A DNA stretch of 64,000 nt. Origin: Trichobilharzia regenti (lineage: Eukaryota > Platyhelminthes > Trematoda > Strigeidida > Schistosomatidae). The notes under the pieces are model-generated. The model searched no databases. It saw only the letters and a program-made list of their open reading frames with translations, and was not told where the DNA came from. The stretch covers positions 136,477,632 to 136,541,631 of the forward strand of contig OX235270.1 in NCBI GenBank assembly GCA_944472135.2, given 5' to 3'. A program made the translations under genes and the position numbers. Below are positions 23,201 to 52,879 of this stretch, one piece after another (the stretch's first letter is position 1; each line of letters starts with the position of its first letter).

Positions 23201-24382
23201 CAAATAATAAAAACCGTTTCGTGCCTCGCTGTCACTCTAAAGTAGTGCATGAAATTCTGTCTACTTAATTGCTATTAAGTAGCTCATCTTTAAGACTAGT
23301 TTATTTTTGAAGTCATCAAAATACTCAACACTCATGAAGGAATGAATAAATTTAGTAGAGATATCTAGGGTTCATGTTGGGGAACAAAACACCCTTCCTT
23401 CAGGCCATTTTTACTACTCTAACTGCTAAGTCATACTGTCCAAACACAATTTTTCAGACCATGGCCACCGACGACCTAGTAAAAGGTATAGCTAAATATT
23501 AGGCTACAAAAAGCTTCGCATGTCGAATTTCGCATTCTGTGTTCACTTTCATTCAGATACAAAGATATGGATAGGAGGCTTATCTGTATGTTTATTCCGG
23601 TGGTACTTAATTTGAAGAAAATTTTCCCGGCGTTCAAAAAAAGATAGAGACTGGGTTAGACGCTCACCAATAATATCAGTACATGAAGGCACATCAAGGT
23701 GACTGGTCTTAGACAGGACAAAGTACAAGTCCCAGATTTTAAAGTTCAGCACTTCATGCGAGGTCTTTCTTTATTGAGCTGGAATACATCAAAAAGTAAT
23801 TAAAAAATAAGTATGGTAGCAGTTATTCAGATGAAATTCACGTGATCCACTGTCCTTGATCTTCTTTCTAGTGTCTATGAAATAATGTCCATGTAACACG
23901 TTGAATACCACTTCTCCTGCAGGGAATCATTCCAGTAATTTAGCGGTCACCTAGACTATAATTGGAGCTTTCAAAGTTCGCTTAGGTACACTGACCTTGC
24001 TGCTTCCTTCCAGAAGTATTTAAGCACAATTTTAGTCGACTGATGAGAGCTAGTTATATTCGTGATAATGGGAGTTAAACTGTCCCCAGCTTTTGAAGGA
24101 ATTCAGTCAAACCTGGTACATAATTTACTATAAAAAAATAATAAAACCAACTGACTGCTTTTTAAATGCCTAAAGGATTTTCCCTACGAAAACTTGGTTT
24201 GTCAAACCACGTAACTTTTTGTATTAGGTGTGATAACATTTATGTGAATAATGCTTTGTATGGCATCATATAGAAGACTATGATGAAAAAAGTCAAGGAA
24301 GAAGTTATTTCATTTTAAAATGTAAAGAATGACTTACTAAAATCGCGAAACTCTTCAAACTCTGGAATATTTTCATCACCAG
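2063..24382 (-). CDS. DRC3: DRC3 (LRRC48), dynein regulatory complex subunit 3, spliced, 3' end missing
   Basis: DRC3 is a subunit of the nexin-dynein regulatory complex, which links outer doublet microtubules in cilia and flagella and controls dynein activity. The assembled exons (19843-20004, 16546-16662, 13317-13483, 12891-13037, 6741-6988, 4758-4920, 2063-2266) follow the family order. They give an N-terminal block with [15 protein letters not shown], leucine-rich repeats with [14 protein letters not shown] and [14 protein letters not shown], a cap with [13 protein letters not shown], then a charged coiled coil ending in [18 protein letters not shown]. Each step matches what I recall of vertebrate DRC3, and splice phases agree across all joined exons. 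About 125 C-terminal residues are absent and no convincing exon lies between 1 and 2062, so the gene probably runs off the left edge. The start codon is unresolved. Introns are packed with retroelements. Identification is by homology recognition, not by a search. Confidence 0.9.
2341..2580 (+). mobile_element. Penelope-like element 3' coding fragment
   Basis: Read on the plus strand it encodes [20 protein letters not shown], then after a frame change [20 protein letters not shown] and a stop. This matches the end of the Penelope-like open frame, also seen at 26.67 kb (ASFKVIYRVKNNLSKVIRFR, ELCIQKKITQPL). Only about 65 residues remain. Confidence 0.75.
2581..4757. other. DRC3 intron, no recognised element
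   Basis: AT-rich intron between the exons ending at 2266 and beginning at 4758, apart from the Penelope fragment at its left. Short open frames (for example 2989-3204 and 3505-3708) have no splice context or familiar motif. Confidence 0.5.
4758..4920 (-). CDS. DRC3: DRC3 coiled-coil exon
   Basis: After a gagacag acceptor the 163 bases give [20 protein letters not shown] then [20 protein letters not shown] and [14 protein letters not shown] before gtaagc. It is almost all charged helix. It corresponds to the region of DRC3 following the FEYGL-like motif (here FTHGL). It ends in phase 0, matching the next exon. Confidence 0.88.
4921..6740. other. DRC3 intron, no recognised element
   Basis: This 1.8-kb intron has no clear repeat seen elsewhere in the window. 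The open frame at 5905-6099 has no recognisable motif. Confidence 0.5.
6741..6988 (-). CDS. DRC3: DRC3 coiled-coil exon with a non-canonical donor
   Basis: The exon opens [20 protein letters not shown], a charged helix, and continues to [20 protein letters not shown] and [12 protein letters not shown], which align with the middle of DRC3. No GT lies close downstream of the conserved QYPF motif. The only position that keeps the frame and the conserved spacing to the next exon is a GC donor (gcgaga) after the second base of the lysine codon. That donor is an inference from phase and homology. Confidence 0.85.
7255..7545 (+). mobile_element. Perere/SR3-type LINE, 3' end fragment
   Basis: The translation contains [32 protein letters not shown] and [11 protein letters not shown] in shifting frames, ending in aataataataa. 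This is the C-terminal zone of a schistosome LINE, also seen at 9300-9575. Stops and frameshifts make it dead. Confidence 0.8.
7550..7710 (+). mobile_element. palindromic MITE-like repeat, copy 1
   Basis: Shares ccattatggataag, ttttaataaatcacacag and gatgacgtttcgagcac with copies at 15.32, 29.99, 56.49, 57.45 and 63.92 kb. The ends (ggagttatactctagcacag, gcccaagttttatactta) are the inverted form of the other end in complete copies. It carries no coding capacity. Confidence 0.7.
7711..8269. other. DRC3 intron, unassigned
   Basis: AT-rich sequence between the MITE-like repeat and the LINE relic. An open frame at 7665-7913 begins inside the repeat and shows no motif. Confidence 0.4.
8270..9585 (+). 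pseudogene. Perere/SR3-type LINE, degenerate RT to 3' end
   Basis: The reading begins [20 protein letters not shown], then [20 protein letters not shown] and TGVRQG, which are reverse transcriptase motifs. The catalytic box appears as [11 protein letters not shown] where FADD would be expected, so two active-site positions are lost. After several frameshifts a 218-codon frame at 8915-9571 covers the C-terminal part, with [34 protein letters not shown] and [10 protein letters not shown], ending in an aataataaataa tail. It is truncated at the 5' end, lacks an endonuclease and cannot encode a working protein. It lies in a DRC3 intron, antisense to the gene. Confidence 0.88.
9586..11420. other. 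DRC3 intron, no recognised element
   Basis: About 1.8 kb of AT-rich sequence between a LINE and a Penelope fragment. Short open frames such as 9840-10031 and 10570-10776 have no motif. Confidence 0.45.
11425..12110 (+). pseudogene. Penelope-like element, RT end and GIY-YIG domain
   Basis: The sequence reads [29 protein letters not shown], then after frame changes [40 protein letters not shown] and [11 protein letters not shown]. The C-x-C-G-x-x-YIGRT-x-R...R...EH pattern is the GIY-YIG endonuclease of Penelope-like retroelements. A second frame (11734-12102) carries [20 protein letters not shown] and [16 protein letters not shown], the usual C-terminus. At least two frameshifts separate these, so the copy is dead. 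The RT catalytic core is missing. Confidence 0.85.
12111..12890. other. Penelope 3' flank and DRC3 intron
   Basis: Probably begins with the 3' untranslated part of the Penelope-like copy. A CTGATGAGA...CGAAG stretch near 12419-12440 recalls a decayed hammerhead core but lacks a convincing helix II. A short AT dinucleotide run lies at 12846-12858. Confidence 0.35.
12891..13037 (-). CDS. DRC3: DRC3 last leucine-rich repeat and LRR cap exon
   Basis: The 147 bases (49 codons, phase 0 at both ends) encode [20 protein letters not shown], then [20 protein letters not shown] and ISQTV. The pattern NPL...Y..YICAFLP.I.YLDY is the typical C-terminal cap of SDS22-like repeats and is strongly conserved in DRC3. 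The donor is gtgagt. Confidence 0.93.
13317..13483 (-). CDS. DRC3: DRC3 leucine-rich repeat exon 2
   Basis: After an acattcag acceptor the exon reads [20 protein letters not shown] then [20 protein letters not shown] and [16 protein letters not shown], which is two and a half leucine-rich repeats. It ends at a gtagat donor in phase 0, continuing into VMYLRKF of the next exon. The repeat spacing is uninterrupted across the junction. Confidence 0.92.
13484..14327. other. DRC3 intron, unassigned
   Basis: No repeat or motif recognised. The plus-strand open frame 13818-14057 lacks any familiar domain and lies in an intron. Confidence 0.4.
14328..14660 (-). mobile_element. SINE family 2, inverted dimer
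   Basis: A minus-strand copy has a tail at the left, a hammerhead-like segment at about 14418-14463, and a tRNA-like head with box B near 14475-14487. It is followed directly by a plus-strand partial copy (box B at about 14572, a decayed hammerhead, then a tail ending near 14659). The ends are inverted: gattgattggaggatttcat at the left and its near-complement at the right. In the minus copy the first core base (C3) is A, so cleavage is unlikely. Confidence 0.8.
15322..15555 (+). mobile_element. palindromic MITE-like repeat, copy 2
   Basis: The left arm starts aagtataaacttgggcactg and runs through gatgacgtttcgagcac. The right arm contains the inverted form (gatcgaaaagttatcag, actgtataacactgtgtgg). 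Arms of over 80 bases with diverged pairing make a foldback element. No coding content. Confidence 0.75.
15556..16545. other. DRC3 intron, unassigned
   Basis: AT-rich intron. A block at 15780-15830 (ccgtagtcaatttaaaacaa) partly resembles 16920-16945, hinting at an old local duplication with the flank of the LRR exon. No motif otherwise. Confidence 0.35.
16546..16662 (-). CDS. DRC3: DRC3 leucine-rich repeat exon 1
   Basis: The 117 bases between ctgcag and gtaag encode [18 protein letters not shown] then [20 protein letters not shown]. These are two SDS22-like leucine-rich repeats of the LxxLxLxxNxI type. Entry and exit phases agree with the neighbouring exons. The stretch NNNIIEKIE is nearly invariant in DRC3 as I recall it. 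Confidence 0.93.
16663..17360. other. DRC3 intron, unassigned
   Basis: AT-rich sequence between the LRR exon and a SINE cluster. The open frame at 16700-16963 on the minus strand has no recognised motif and no coding context. Confidence 0.35.
17490..17534 (-). ncRNA. hammerhead ribozyme, SINE family 1, mutated core
   Basis: Helix II, GAAA and the cleavage-site segment are all kept, but the core reads TTGACGA rather than CTGACGA. Helix I also has a changed pair. Loss of C3 should abolish or greatly slow cleavage. Confidence 0.7.
17880..17924 (+). ncRNA. hammerhead ribozyme relic, SINE family 1
   Basis: Helix I (atccag with ctggat), helix II and GAAA remain, but the core CTGACGA has become TTAGTGC. 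The fold may persist; catalysis should not. Confidence 0.65.
17946..19842. other. DRC3 intron, unassigned
   Basis: 1.9 kb with no element seen elsewhere in the window. An open frame on the minus strand at 18254-18484 has no domain I recognise. Confidence 0.4.
19843..20004 (-). CDS. DRC3: DRC3 N-terminal exon
   Basis: The 162 bases encode [20 protein letters not shown] followed by [20 protein letters not shown], the conserved segment just before the leucine-rich repeats. It ends LALNFQ plus one base before a gtaatt donor. That base and the first two of the next exon make asparagine, restoring the conserved N-I-L-R-I-E-N-L junction. The acceptor is tttttattag. A methionine 13 bases upstream is in frame but lies inside the apparent polypyrimidine tract, so I treat this as an internal exon. 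Confidence 0.88.
20318..20535 (+). mobile_element. SINE family 3, inverted tail joined to hammerhead
   Basis: Bases 20318-20430 are the reverse complement of the tail of the full copy at 36.65 kb (for example gtcctctcattggtgcaaac and gtagctcgtc). They are fused to a plus-strand hammerhead segment (20432-20476) and its following sequence. The tRNA-like head is missing. Confidence 0.75.
20432..20476 (+). ncRNA. type-I hammerhead ribozyme of SINE family 3
   Basis: Helix I is perfect (gccttg with caaggc), the core CTGACGA is intact, helix II pairs GTGC with GCAC around caacta, and GAAA follows. Helix III is the short acttaggt. The cleavage triplet reads GTT, which is allowed (NUH) but usually slower than GTC. 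Confidence 0.82.
20540..21073 (+). pseudogene. Perere/SR3-type LINE, linker and RT start (5' half of a split copy)
   Basis: Translation gives [40 protein letters not shown], then a 142-codon frame (20656-21084) with [20 protein letters not shown] and [20 protein letters not shown], ending [10 protein letters not shown]. This is the linker between endonuclease and reverse transcriptase. The frame is cut by the solo LTR at 21074 and resumes at 21445. Confidence 0.85.
21074..21444. mobile_element. solo LTR nested in LINE
   Basis: The 371-base insert begins TGTCAATG and ends GACTGACA, with inverted TGTCA/TGACA termini. It is flanked by the direct repeat acttc (21069-21073 and 21445-21449). Removing it with one repeat copy restores the LINE frame (FKRLLNRPP). 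It contains aataaag near 21306, consistent with an LTR polyadenylation signal. The 5-base duplication suits a Gypsy or BEL/Pao element; the family is not identified. Strand is taken as plus only if the aataaag is functional. Confidence 0.85.
21445..21900 (+). pseudogene. Perere/SR3-type LINE, RT start (3' half of the split copy)
   Basis: Continues the LINE interrupted at 21074 with [35 protein letters not shown] and, in other frames, [20 protein letters not shown]. These are RT motifs 0 to 2. Frameshifts and stops are present and the copy ends near 21900. Confidence 0.8.
22159..22841. mobile_element. composite SINE family 2 insertion with 12-base target duplication
   Basis: ATAAAACTTACT occurs at 22159-22170 and again at 22830-22841, bracketing 659 bases. 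Inside are a full minus-strand SINE (22200-22550), a direct repeat of its flank and tail (22570-22735), and a perfect inverted repeat: 22596-22685 with 22739-22828, 90 bases each around a 53-base spacer. Box B elements lie near 22316 and 22709. Confidence 0.82.
22255..22306 (-). ncRNA. hammerhead ribozyme, SINE family 2, mutated core
   Basis: The fold is present (gtactg with cagtac, helix II, GAAA and GTC cleavage triplet). Helix III is longer (cagcagctg), but U4 of the core is C (CCGATGA). It occurs again at 22651-22702 in the duplicated segment, and partly in the right arm at 22739-22775. Activity is unlikely. Confidence 0.65.
22842..24337. other. no gene seen
   Basis: AT-rich stretch between the composite SINE and the candidate 45-base exon. 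The minus open frame 23549-23752 has no motif. Confidence 0.4.
24338..24382 (-). CDS. DRC3: possible 45-base 5' exon of DRC3
   Basis: A clean acceptor (ctacag) and donor (gtaagt) bracket 45 bases that read [14 protein letters not shown] in the middle frame. The exon enters in phase 2 and leaves with one base. That base joins correctly to the first two bases of the exon at 20004, giving an arginine at the junction. The acidic peptide is not part of any DRC3 region I recognise, so it may be a lineage-specific N-terminal extension, an exon of another gene, or chance. Confidence 0.35.
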
Positions 24383-24903
24383 CTGTAGAATATTCAAAAA
24401 TGTATATAGCGTTTCATAAAATTCTATTAATAATTAATAAATCTGAGTAATTTGTTTAAATTTATTAATTATACAGTGCATTGATAGACAGACACATAGA
24501 CTAATATGTGAACTGTCAGTCAAACTGAATACTTTCTGTCTAAAGCATGAATTACTTTCTCTAGTTATTAGATTTACAACAAGTTCGTTCAACTTGAAGT
24601 TGGACTGTTACAAATCAATGTGATTTAGATTACGGCTGGTAACTACAGAGATCTAAACACGTTTTCGGTTCTTGTTCACTGTTTTATTTTTCCAAATTTT
24701 CAGTGCTAGCCTCGATGCCCTGCTGATTAGCCTCAATAAAATTCTAAAACAATGGGAAAACAGTATCTCATTACTTTGTGAATCTTCTTCATCAACATAA
24801 GGTGTAGTTTTACTACACAGTGGTTTGAATAACTACCTCTCATATTGGTAAACCATGAAAATCTTGGGAAGGGAAAAATTAAAACCCCGAAAAAAACCGA
24901 ATC

Positions 24904-24940
<37 letters not shown>

Positions 24941-26034
24941 CATTGTAATCAGCCTAGGCAACGACATTTTGCCTTACTGATTGCATGTTTGTTTCAACTA
25001 AAGAATCCCAACAGAATTTCAGAGTTATTAAACGGTGATTAACAGACTACCTGACTGAAGTACATCTCCATAGGTAAATTAAATGCTATGAACGAAGGTT
25101 GGAGTATATTCGAGTAGCAGCGAACTGCAAACTGATGTGAGATGGAAAATTTAGAAATATTTATTTCACTAAGTAGCCAAACCGAGCTCTGAATGCATAG
25201 ATTAGAACTTGTCAGACAAGAATTAAGTATGACAAACGGACTAAGTGATACAGAACTGCCTTACACTATAGTGCACTTTTGTCTTGGTGCCAGATTTTGA
25301 ATTTAGATGGTAGTTATCGGCAAGGAATATTAACACAGGGTTCAGGAAACCTTCACTCTGTCAACAGCTCGTATGCGTCTCAATTATCGCCAAGGTTAGG
25401 TCACTCAAAACCCCAGCTAAAAGGCAACCACTTATGGAGCATAACATTGTGAAACAACACACGCCATCATTCCAATGAAAATAAATGTTTTACCTTGTTC
25501 TGCGAATGACCATTTACAAATAAACAATAACAAATTAGATGTGTTTTCTCAGACTCACGTCTTGCAGAAATCGGTCTCGAATCGTAATTCATGTCAGTAT
25601 GCTTTCATTATAATATTATTAATATCCATACAAATAATATTTATGATGTTGTGATTTGTACTAAAGTGACCTTGAATGCATAAAATCGATACAGACTCGA
25701 CGGATTATTATTTAAGCTCACAAACAACAAAGCGTTACACATAGGAGTGTCCCTGCATTTGAGCAGGAAGAAAAATGCTGAAATTATATTAGCCATGTTA
25801 AATTTCACTCAGTCAATTGAAAATTCACTGAGAACTCCAGTCTGAATAAATACTTCCAAAGTTTCCACTTCTACGGAAAAATGTCAGTTGTTTGTTGACA
25901 AAGTCAGAGGCTTTTAAAATGAGTCGTTCAGTAGTTTGATGGTTTCTTTGTATTAAGCTTTGTGAATTGTATTTGAAAATACAATAAGAAATGCACTGAA
26001 AATCTGAGAAAGGTATTAGGATGTACTTGTGTAG
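24383..26034. other. intergenic or intronic, microsatellite
   Basis: Mostly AT-rich with a TA dinucleotide run of about 34 bases at 24906-24939. It could be the region upstream of DRC3. No promoter motif can be called with confidence. Confidence 0.45.
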
Positions 26035-26285
26035 CATGTGCCACTGATAAGACTAATCAGTAGTATGCAAAAAGACGTTCATCGACATAAAAATATTAAA
26101 TAGCCGAGATAGATTTGGCCTCATAGATAGCGAATGATTCAGAGTTGCCAGAAAGCATGGGAGACATGAAAAGAAGACAAACAAACACAATACAAAGAGC
26201 TGAACAGGTAAAACACAGAAGATTTGTAGAAATGATGATTTGCAGATAAGGTGTACATAATTTTGCTATATGTGTATATGAAAAC
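26035..26285 (+). repeat. dispersed repeat X, copy 3
   Basis: Contains agacgttcatcgacat, atgggagacatgaaaagaag and the start gccactgataagac, aligning to the copies at 951 and 1735. Non-coding. Confidence 0.7.
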
Positions 26286-26639
26286 AAAACACGTAGATCA
26301 GCGAAGAGTCTCTTTTCGGCGAATTCATTTTCTTAGCTGTACAATCGCAAATATATACATGTGATTTTGTATGTATGTGTACATTAAGTTTGTCAAACAG
26401 GTGAATATTGGTAATACAAGTCAAGAAAATTAGGTGTAAATGAAATTAGGGTAGTAATAAAGGTGATGAGTTGTCACAAACAGTTGTTAAAAGAAGTTAT
26501 ACAACAATATGAATAGTTTGATGCACATAGAAACAAAGTAGATAATACGAAATTACGTAAGAGTTCTAAATGAATACAAGAATTATAAGCAATTAAAGAA
26601 CAGGCAAAGAAGTAAAATTAAGTCATCAAAATAAAAAAA

Positions 26640-27475
26640 CTCAAATCAAATAAAAAAAATAAAAAAAGAGTTGTTACCATGACAGTAGAAGTGGTTGAGT
26701 AATCTTTTTTTGTATGCACAGCTCCGGTTTTTTTATGTGAATGGACAGAGCTTCAGCGATACAAAGAAGACGAAACCGTATTACCTTTGATAGGTTATTC
26801 TTGACTCTGTAGATTACTTTGAAGGAGGCGTTTGTTGAAATGGAATGATCAGTGTTAACCAGGTGTTCAATTATCGCACTCCTTATTGCACCATTATTGC
26901 CTTTCCGCAACCATGCTGGATAGTGTTCTTGAATCCTCATGGAAAAGGTGCGCGTCGAACGACCAATGTACCTGGCTCCACAGGAGCAGGTGAATTGATT
27001 TATGCACATAGAAGTGGTCAGATGCGGGATGTTGTCCTTGAGGCTTCTGTAGATCAGTGGGCGACTGGAGAACACTATTCTTAGCGTTACTGCAGAGAAT
27101 GCTCTTCTCAGAGATGATGTGATCCTTCTCTTGAGAATATTGCTTGCTAAATCCCCTTGAAATCCAAGTTCATGTAGAGTTTCATTTTAGGCGCAATTAA
27201 AGTTTCATTTCTCCGAAATATTGGTTTTATATTTTTGTCGATGAATCTTATTGGGTATCCATTTTGGATGAAGATTTCCCTTAGAATATCTAATTCGGTT
27301 TCTAGCACGTCGGGACTACAGATGCATCGGATGCGGGTGGCAAGTGATTTAATTAAATTCCGCTTTTGTTGAATGGGTACCCAGCTATAGAAGCTTGTTA
27401 GATGACCATTCCACGTAGGTTTTCTATGGATTGATCTTCTTAGGCTCCTGTCAGTTCTTCTTTTTGGTTATATGT
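26640..27475 (-). pseudogene. Penelope-like element, RT C-terminus and GIY-YIG domain
   Basis: Read on the minus strand: PKRRTDRSLRRSIHRKPTWN, GHLTSFYSWVPIQQKRNLIK, LDILREIFIQNGYPIRFIDK, then a 133-codon frame (26674-27075) with CINQFTCSCGARYIGRSTRT and FSMRIQEH. The C-x-C-G-x-x-YIGR-x-R-x-F-x-x-R-x-x-EH pattern is the Penelope-type GIY-YIG nuclease. The RT-like part is one or two frames away from the nuclease frame. The RT catalytic motifs are absent, so this is a 5'-truncated copy. Confidence 0.87.
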
Positions 27476-27479
27476 ATGT

Positions 27480-28120
27480 ATCAAATACCAGATAAACATT
27501 CTGCCAACGAGTCACTTGTCTTCTACCACTACACTTGCAGTACAGTCTTCTAAACGGAATCAGTGTGAATTATGATCTTTGAAATGCTATTTTGGTTCAC
27601 ATTTGTTCAGTGAGGAATGAACAGCACATTGCAAGGCTGAATCAACTTACTGTACTCAAACATGTAAATATGATGAATTGGAGATGATTATTGTGTATAA
27701 GTTTTAGTCAATAGAAGTCGATAGTGCTTCCGTCAGCCGGCATTATCATCGACTGTCTCTTACAGTAACACAGTGATACGTAACAATCCTAATAAATAAA
27801 CATCCTTACAAGGAAATTCATCAATAAAGTGATAAGAAGTGGGGAGAAACAGAGTAATGCTTTTAAAAAATCACGTGCAGAAAATGGGAAGAAATAGAAT
27901 GAATGAAAACACACACAGAAGTTATAGAAACTGTCAGGTCTGTAAAGCTGATAAATGGATGAACGAAATTAGTCAACTAATGGTGAGAAAAAAACAAGTG
28001 AAAATTTGATCACAACTTGTACAATTTTGTTTATTATACTTGTTAATATTTGTTTTATAATCATGATTGGACAAGTTTTCAAACTAAAGATGTTCCTCTT
28101 TAACCTGTTATGTTAATTTC
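27480..28120. other. no gene seen
   Basis: AT-rich flank between a minus-strand Penelope fragment and a plus-strand Penelope-type hammerhead. It may include untranslated Penelope sequence. Confidence 0.35.
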
Positions 28121-28127
28121 GATTAAT

Positions 28128-28172
28128 TTCCCTGAAGAAGTTCGGACCAGATTGCCGAACGAAACGTTGGAA
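28128..28172 (+). ncRNA. Penelope-type hammerhead ribozyme
   Basis: Core CTGAAGA at 28132-28138 is followed by a six-pair helix II (28140-28145 with 28155-28160), GAAA at 28161-28164 and the minimal palindromic helix III acgt. Helix I pairs ttcc (28128-28131) with ggaa (28169-28172). The expected cleavage triplet is GTT. Hammerheads of this compact form are known in the terminal repeats of Penelope-like elements. Confidence 0.75.
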
Positions 28173-28719
28173 TTACTCATTTCAATATCGCTGAGATTTT
28201 ACAAATATATTTTTTACAAATGTCTACTTCTCACTCGGCGCCCAATATTATAGAACTATTCTGTCAAATCTTGACTACGGTCATTGATTTAACATAAGTG
28301 ATTTGGCAGTTACTGACAGAAGAAAAATAACAAACCCAGTTGGTTGATTGTCGGAATAACTTGTTCTATGGGGGCAATTTTCTTCACAATAAATCATTTT
28401 AAGAGCTGTACATTAGTATCCACATCTAAATTAGTTCATAAAGTTTGGGTATTACTTCACTACATACAGCAAACTGAAATGATTTACTTCCGTGCTGTTG
28501 TACGCTTTTAAATCAGCCTCTACGCTAAGATCACCAAATGTATAAATAAAAGGATGGCTGCTCTAAAAAATTGAACCTACAGAAGTGCTATGGATGTTTC
28601 AAGCACAGCTCAGACTTCCTCAGAATAATCCTTCAGCTAACACTGCTCCTTAATAAAAGCAATGGTTCAGCATGTGTATCGCATGATATATTACTACAAC
28701 TATCGCAAGTAATTGGACA

Positions 28720-29870
28720 GAGGCTCGTCCGGTCAAAAACTTCCGTATATCTCGCAGCTTCAGTGGCTATGTCTCATGGCTGTAAAGTGGGATAGAAAGA
28801 ACCACTGTAAAACGCATCCCCTTTTGTCGGTGGCACGGTTTAACACGTGCACCAAAGATTACAAAAGTCCTCAAATCCAGCACACGACATTTGTCCCCTT
28901 TCGTCAGCAATCGCTTCACAAATAAGTGGAGTAGTCAAAAAACTCCACCAATTCAACCCGTATGCCTAGATCACAAGCTGATACAGACCAACTTTGCTTC
29001 ATTACCGTGTATTCAATAATGTGCATAACACATTTAGATTTTGGTCGAGTGTGTTCATGAAACTCCGCATTTTGTAACCATCACCTCCTTAAAGAGGCAC
29101 ACTGCTTGTGAAGCTTAAATCAATAATAAGATACTCCCTTTATTGCAAATCGGTTTCTGAGACGCTCCGAGTCACATCTATCAGCACAACTTTGATGAAA
29201 TCAAAATCAGGATTGTGACACTGAGAAACCTTGATGGACAACACTGTCTATCGCCATCTCTCTGTAAACCGCCCCACTGTTGACTGATTTTGAGTAAACT
29301 ACCTCCATTAAAACAATGTACTTCCTTGACAGCTAGACGTTTTCACATTACCGATATAGATGTCAGGTGCCACCTGCGGATCCAACAGTATGACAAGATT
29401 CTGTTTACCATAACTTTTCAATGAGCATGTCTTCACCAGTGCACCGATCATCCATGTGTATCTCACCCTGATTTCTCAAGTTTATGTTCACTAAGTACGG
29501 CTTAGCCCACCCTATGGTCTTGAAAACTGTATTAGTCAAGCTGATCGACTTGTGGTAGTCACATAAAGAGTTGCCCCCCTGAAATGATCAACAATCTATA
29601 ACAGTCTGATAGGGCCATCACTAGATGCATAACTAATTAGTATTTTGATTAATCTGATCGACTGTTTATCATCGCAATCCGTAAACTCCTTCCAAGTCGA
29701 GTAAGCAGGTTCTAGAGCTTTGTCTGGTTTTAGATTGAAAACAACTTTTACAACATCGGCTGTAGTTAGAGGACCGATGTCCACATCTAATTCAGCCTGA
29801 TGGGCGAACTGTAATGCTGCTGCAGACCGAATGGATTGCTTCTCAATAAGTTTTGGTCATCTATTATACT
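28720..29870 (-). pseudogene. RTE-like LINE, degenerate reverse transcriptase
   Basis: On the minus strand, DIGPLTTADVVKVVFNLKPD (29596-29784) and then CDYHKSISLTNTVFKT match TGPPSLTEVTKAVTNLKLGK and CDNHRGISLTNIVSKV of the RTE copy at 37.7 kb. Near 28770 YSHET.PLK recalls the LYGCETWPLR segment. Many stops show an old copy. Confidence 0.75.
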
Positions 29871-29987
29871 GGGTTCTTATAAAAGTAGTATCCCTTTAAA
29901 GAATTATTTCAATTACAACAGCCTTTCAGGATCTATCTCAATGCCTAATTTCCTGTTACAAATCATAGTCATGCATTTATTTTCTCC

Positions 29988-30165
29988 ATTATGGATAAGA
30001 CTTTATTTTGATAAATCATATGATTATGACCAATAGTTTGTGCTCGAAACGTCATCAGTTAATATTACTATATAACACTGTGATCTATCAAAATAAAATC
30101 TTATCCATAATGGAGTTATACTCCACCACAGTGCCCAAGTTTCATACTTATATCAATAATGCATT
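29988..30165 (+). mobile_element. palindromic MITE-like repeat, copy 3
   Basis: Left: ccattatggataagacttta. Right: taaaatcttatccataatgg then gcccaagtttcatactta. The centre carries gctcgaaacgtcatcag. Its left terminal part is truncated relative to 56.49 kb. Confidence 0.75.
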
Positions 30166-30309
30166 TATTTTGTTTGAAATTTCAAGATTTTTACTCGCGT
30201 TAACTCTAGACATTCATTTATTTTCTTTTTTCAGAAAATATTCTTCTAGTTCCAGAAGCTATCTACAAATGAATTCTAGGACGCATATATTCGGATCATC
30301 TTTTGTTGA

Positions 30310-30425
30310 AGTGTGTTTTGTTATGTGAAGTACGTCAAGTCGAGGGTGTCCACTGCTCAGGAAGTCAAACTAGGATGTGAAACAGGATCTGTACAGTGGT
30401 TCTCTAACCAATGTGAGTCCATGCT
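30310..30425 (+). mobile_element. SINE family 2 relic
   Basis: Keeps tcaaactaggatg, gaaacag and gtggttctctaac, so a decayed hammerhead and tail of family 2 can be traced. Core bases are lost. No head remains. Confidence 0.5.
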
Positions 30426-30797
30426 AAAATATACCTAAAAAGCAAGCAAGTCGCCACAAACACAACACTTGAAAATCGGTTTTAGATGCATGTTAAACAA
30501 TACCAGATTTATTTCACAAACACCGACTTCAAAACAATATGATGGAAGTGTACTTCCTCTCAACCTGACTAAGTGTAACAGTGAAGTTAATAAGGAAGTT
30601 ATCGCATACTCAGACGAGCCGCATTAACACAAGTACAGTCTAAAAAGACCAACCACTTGACTAGTAAGCAATAAATAGCAAACTATACCCTTATTATTTT
30701 GACAATAAATAAATAATACATAAAACAAGAACAGGGAAATTAGAATTTATTTACAAGCGGGTAAAAGTGTAAGTAAACAATCCAGTTAGTAAAGACT

Positions 30798-30803
30798 TTT
30801 ATT
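30798..30803 (-). terminator. ECD polyadenylation signal
   Basis: AATAAA on the minus strand begins about nine bases after the ECD stop codon. A signal this close implies a very short 3' UTR. Other AT-rich hexamers further down are possible. Confidence 0.45.
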
Positions 30804-30811
30804 TATGAGAG

Positions 30812-52879
<22,068 letters not shown>

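Noticed and set aside
24906..24939. AT dinucleotide run as a replication or matrix-attachment signal
   Set aside because: Simple microsatellites of this kind are common in AT-rich genomes and nothing else supports a function.
26845..27084. Plus-strand frame at 26.85-27.08 kb
   Set aside because: It is antisense to the Penelope GIY-YIG domain, which has clear motifs.
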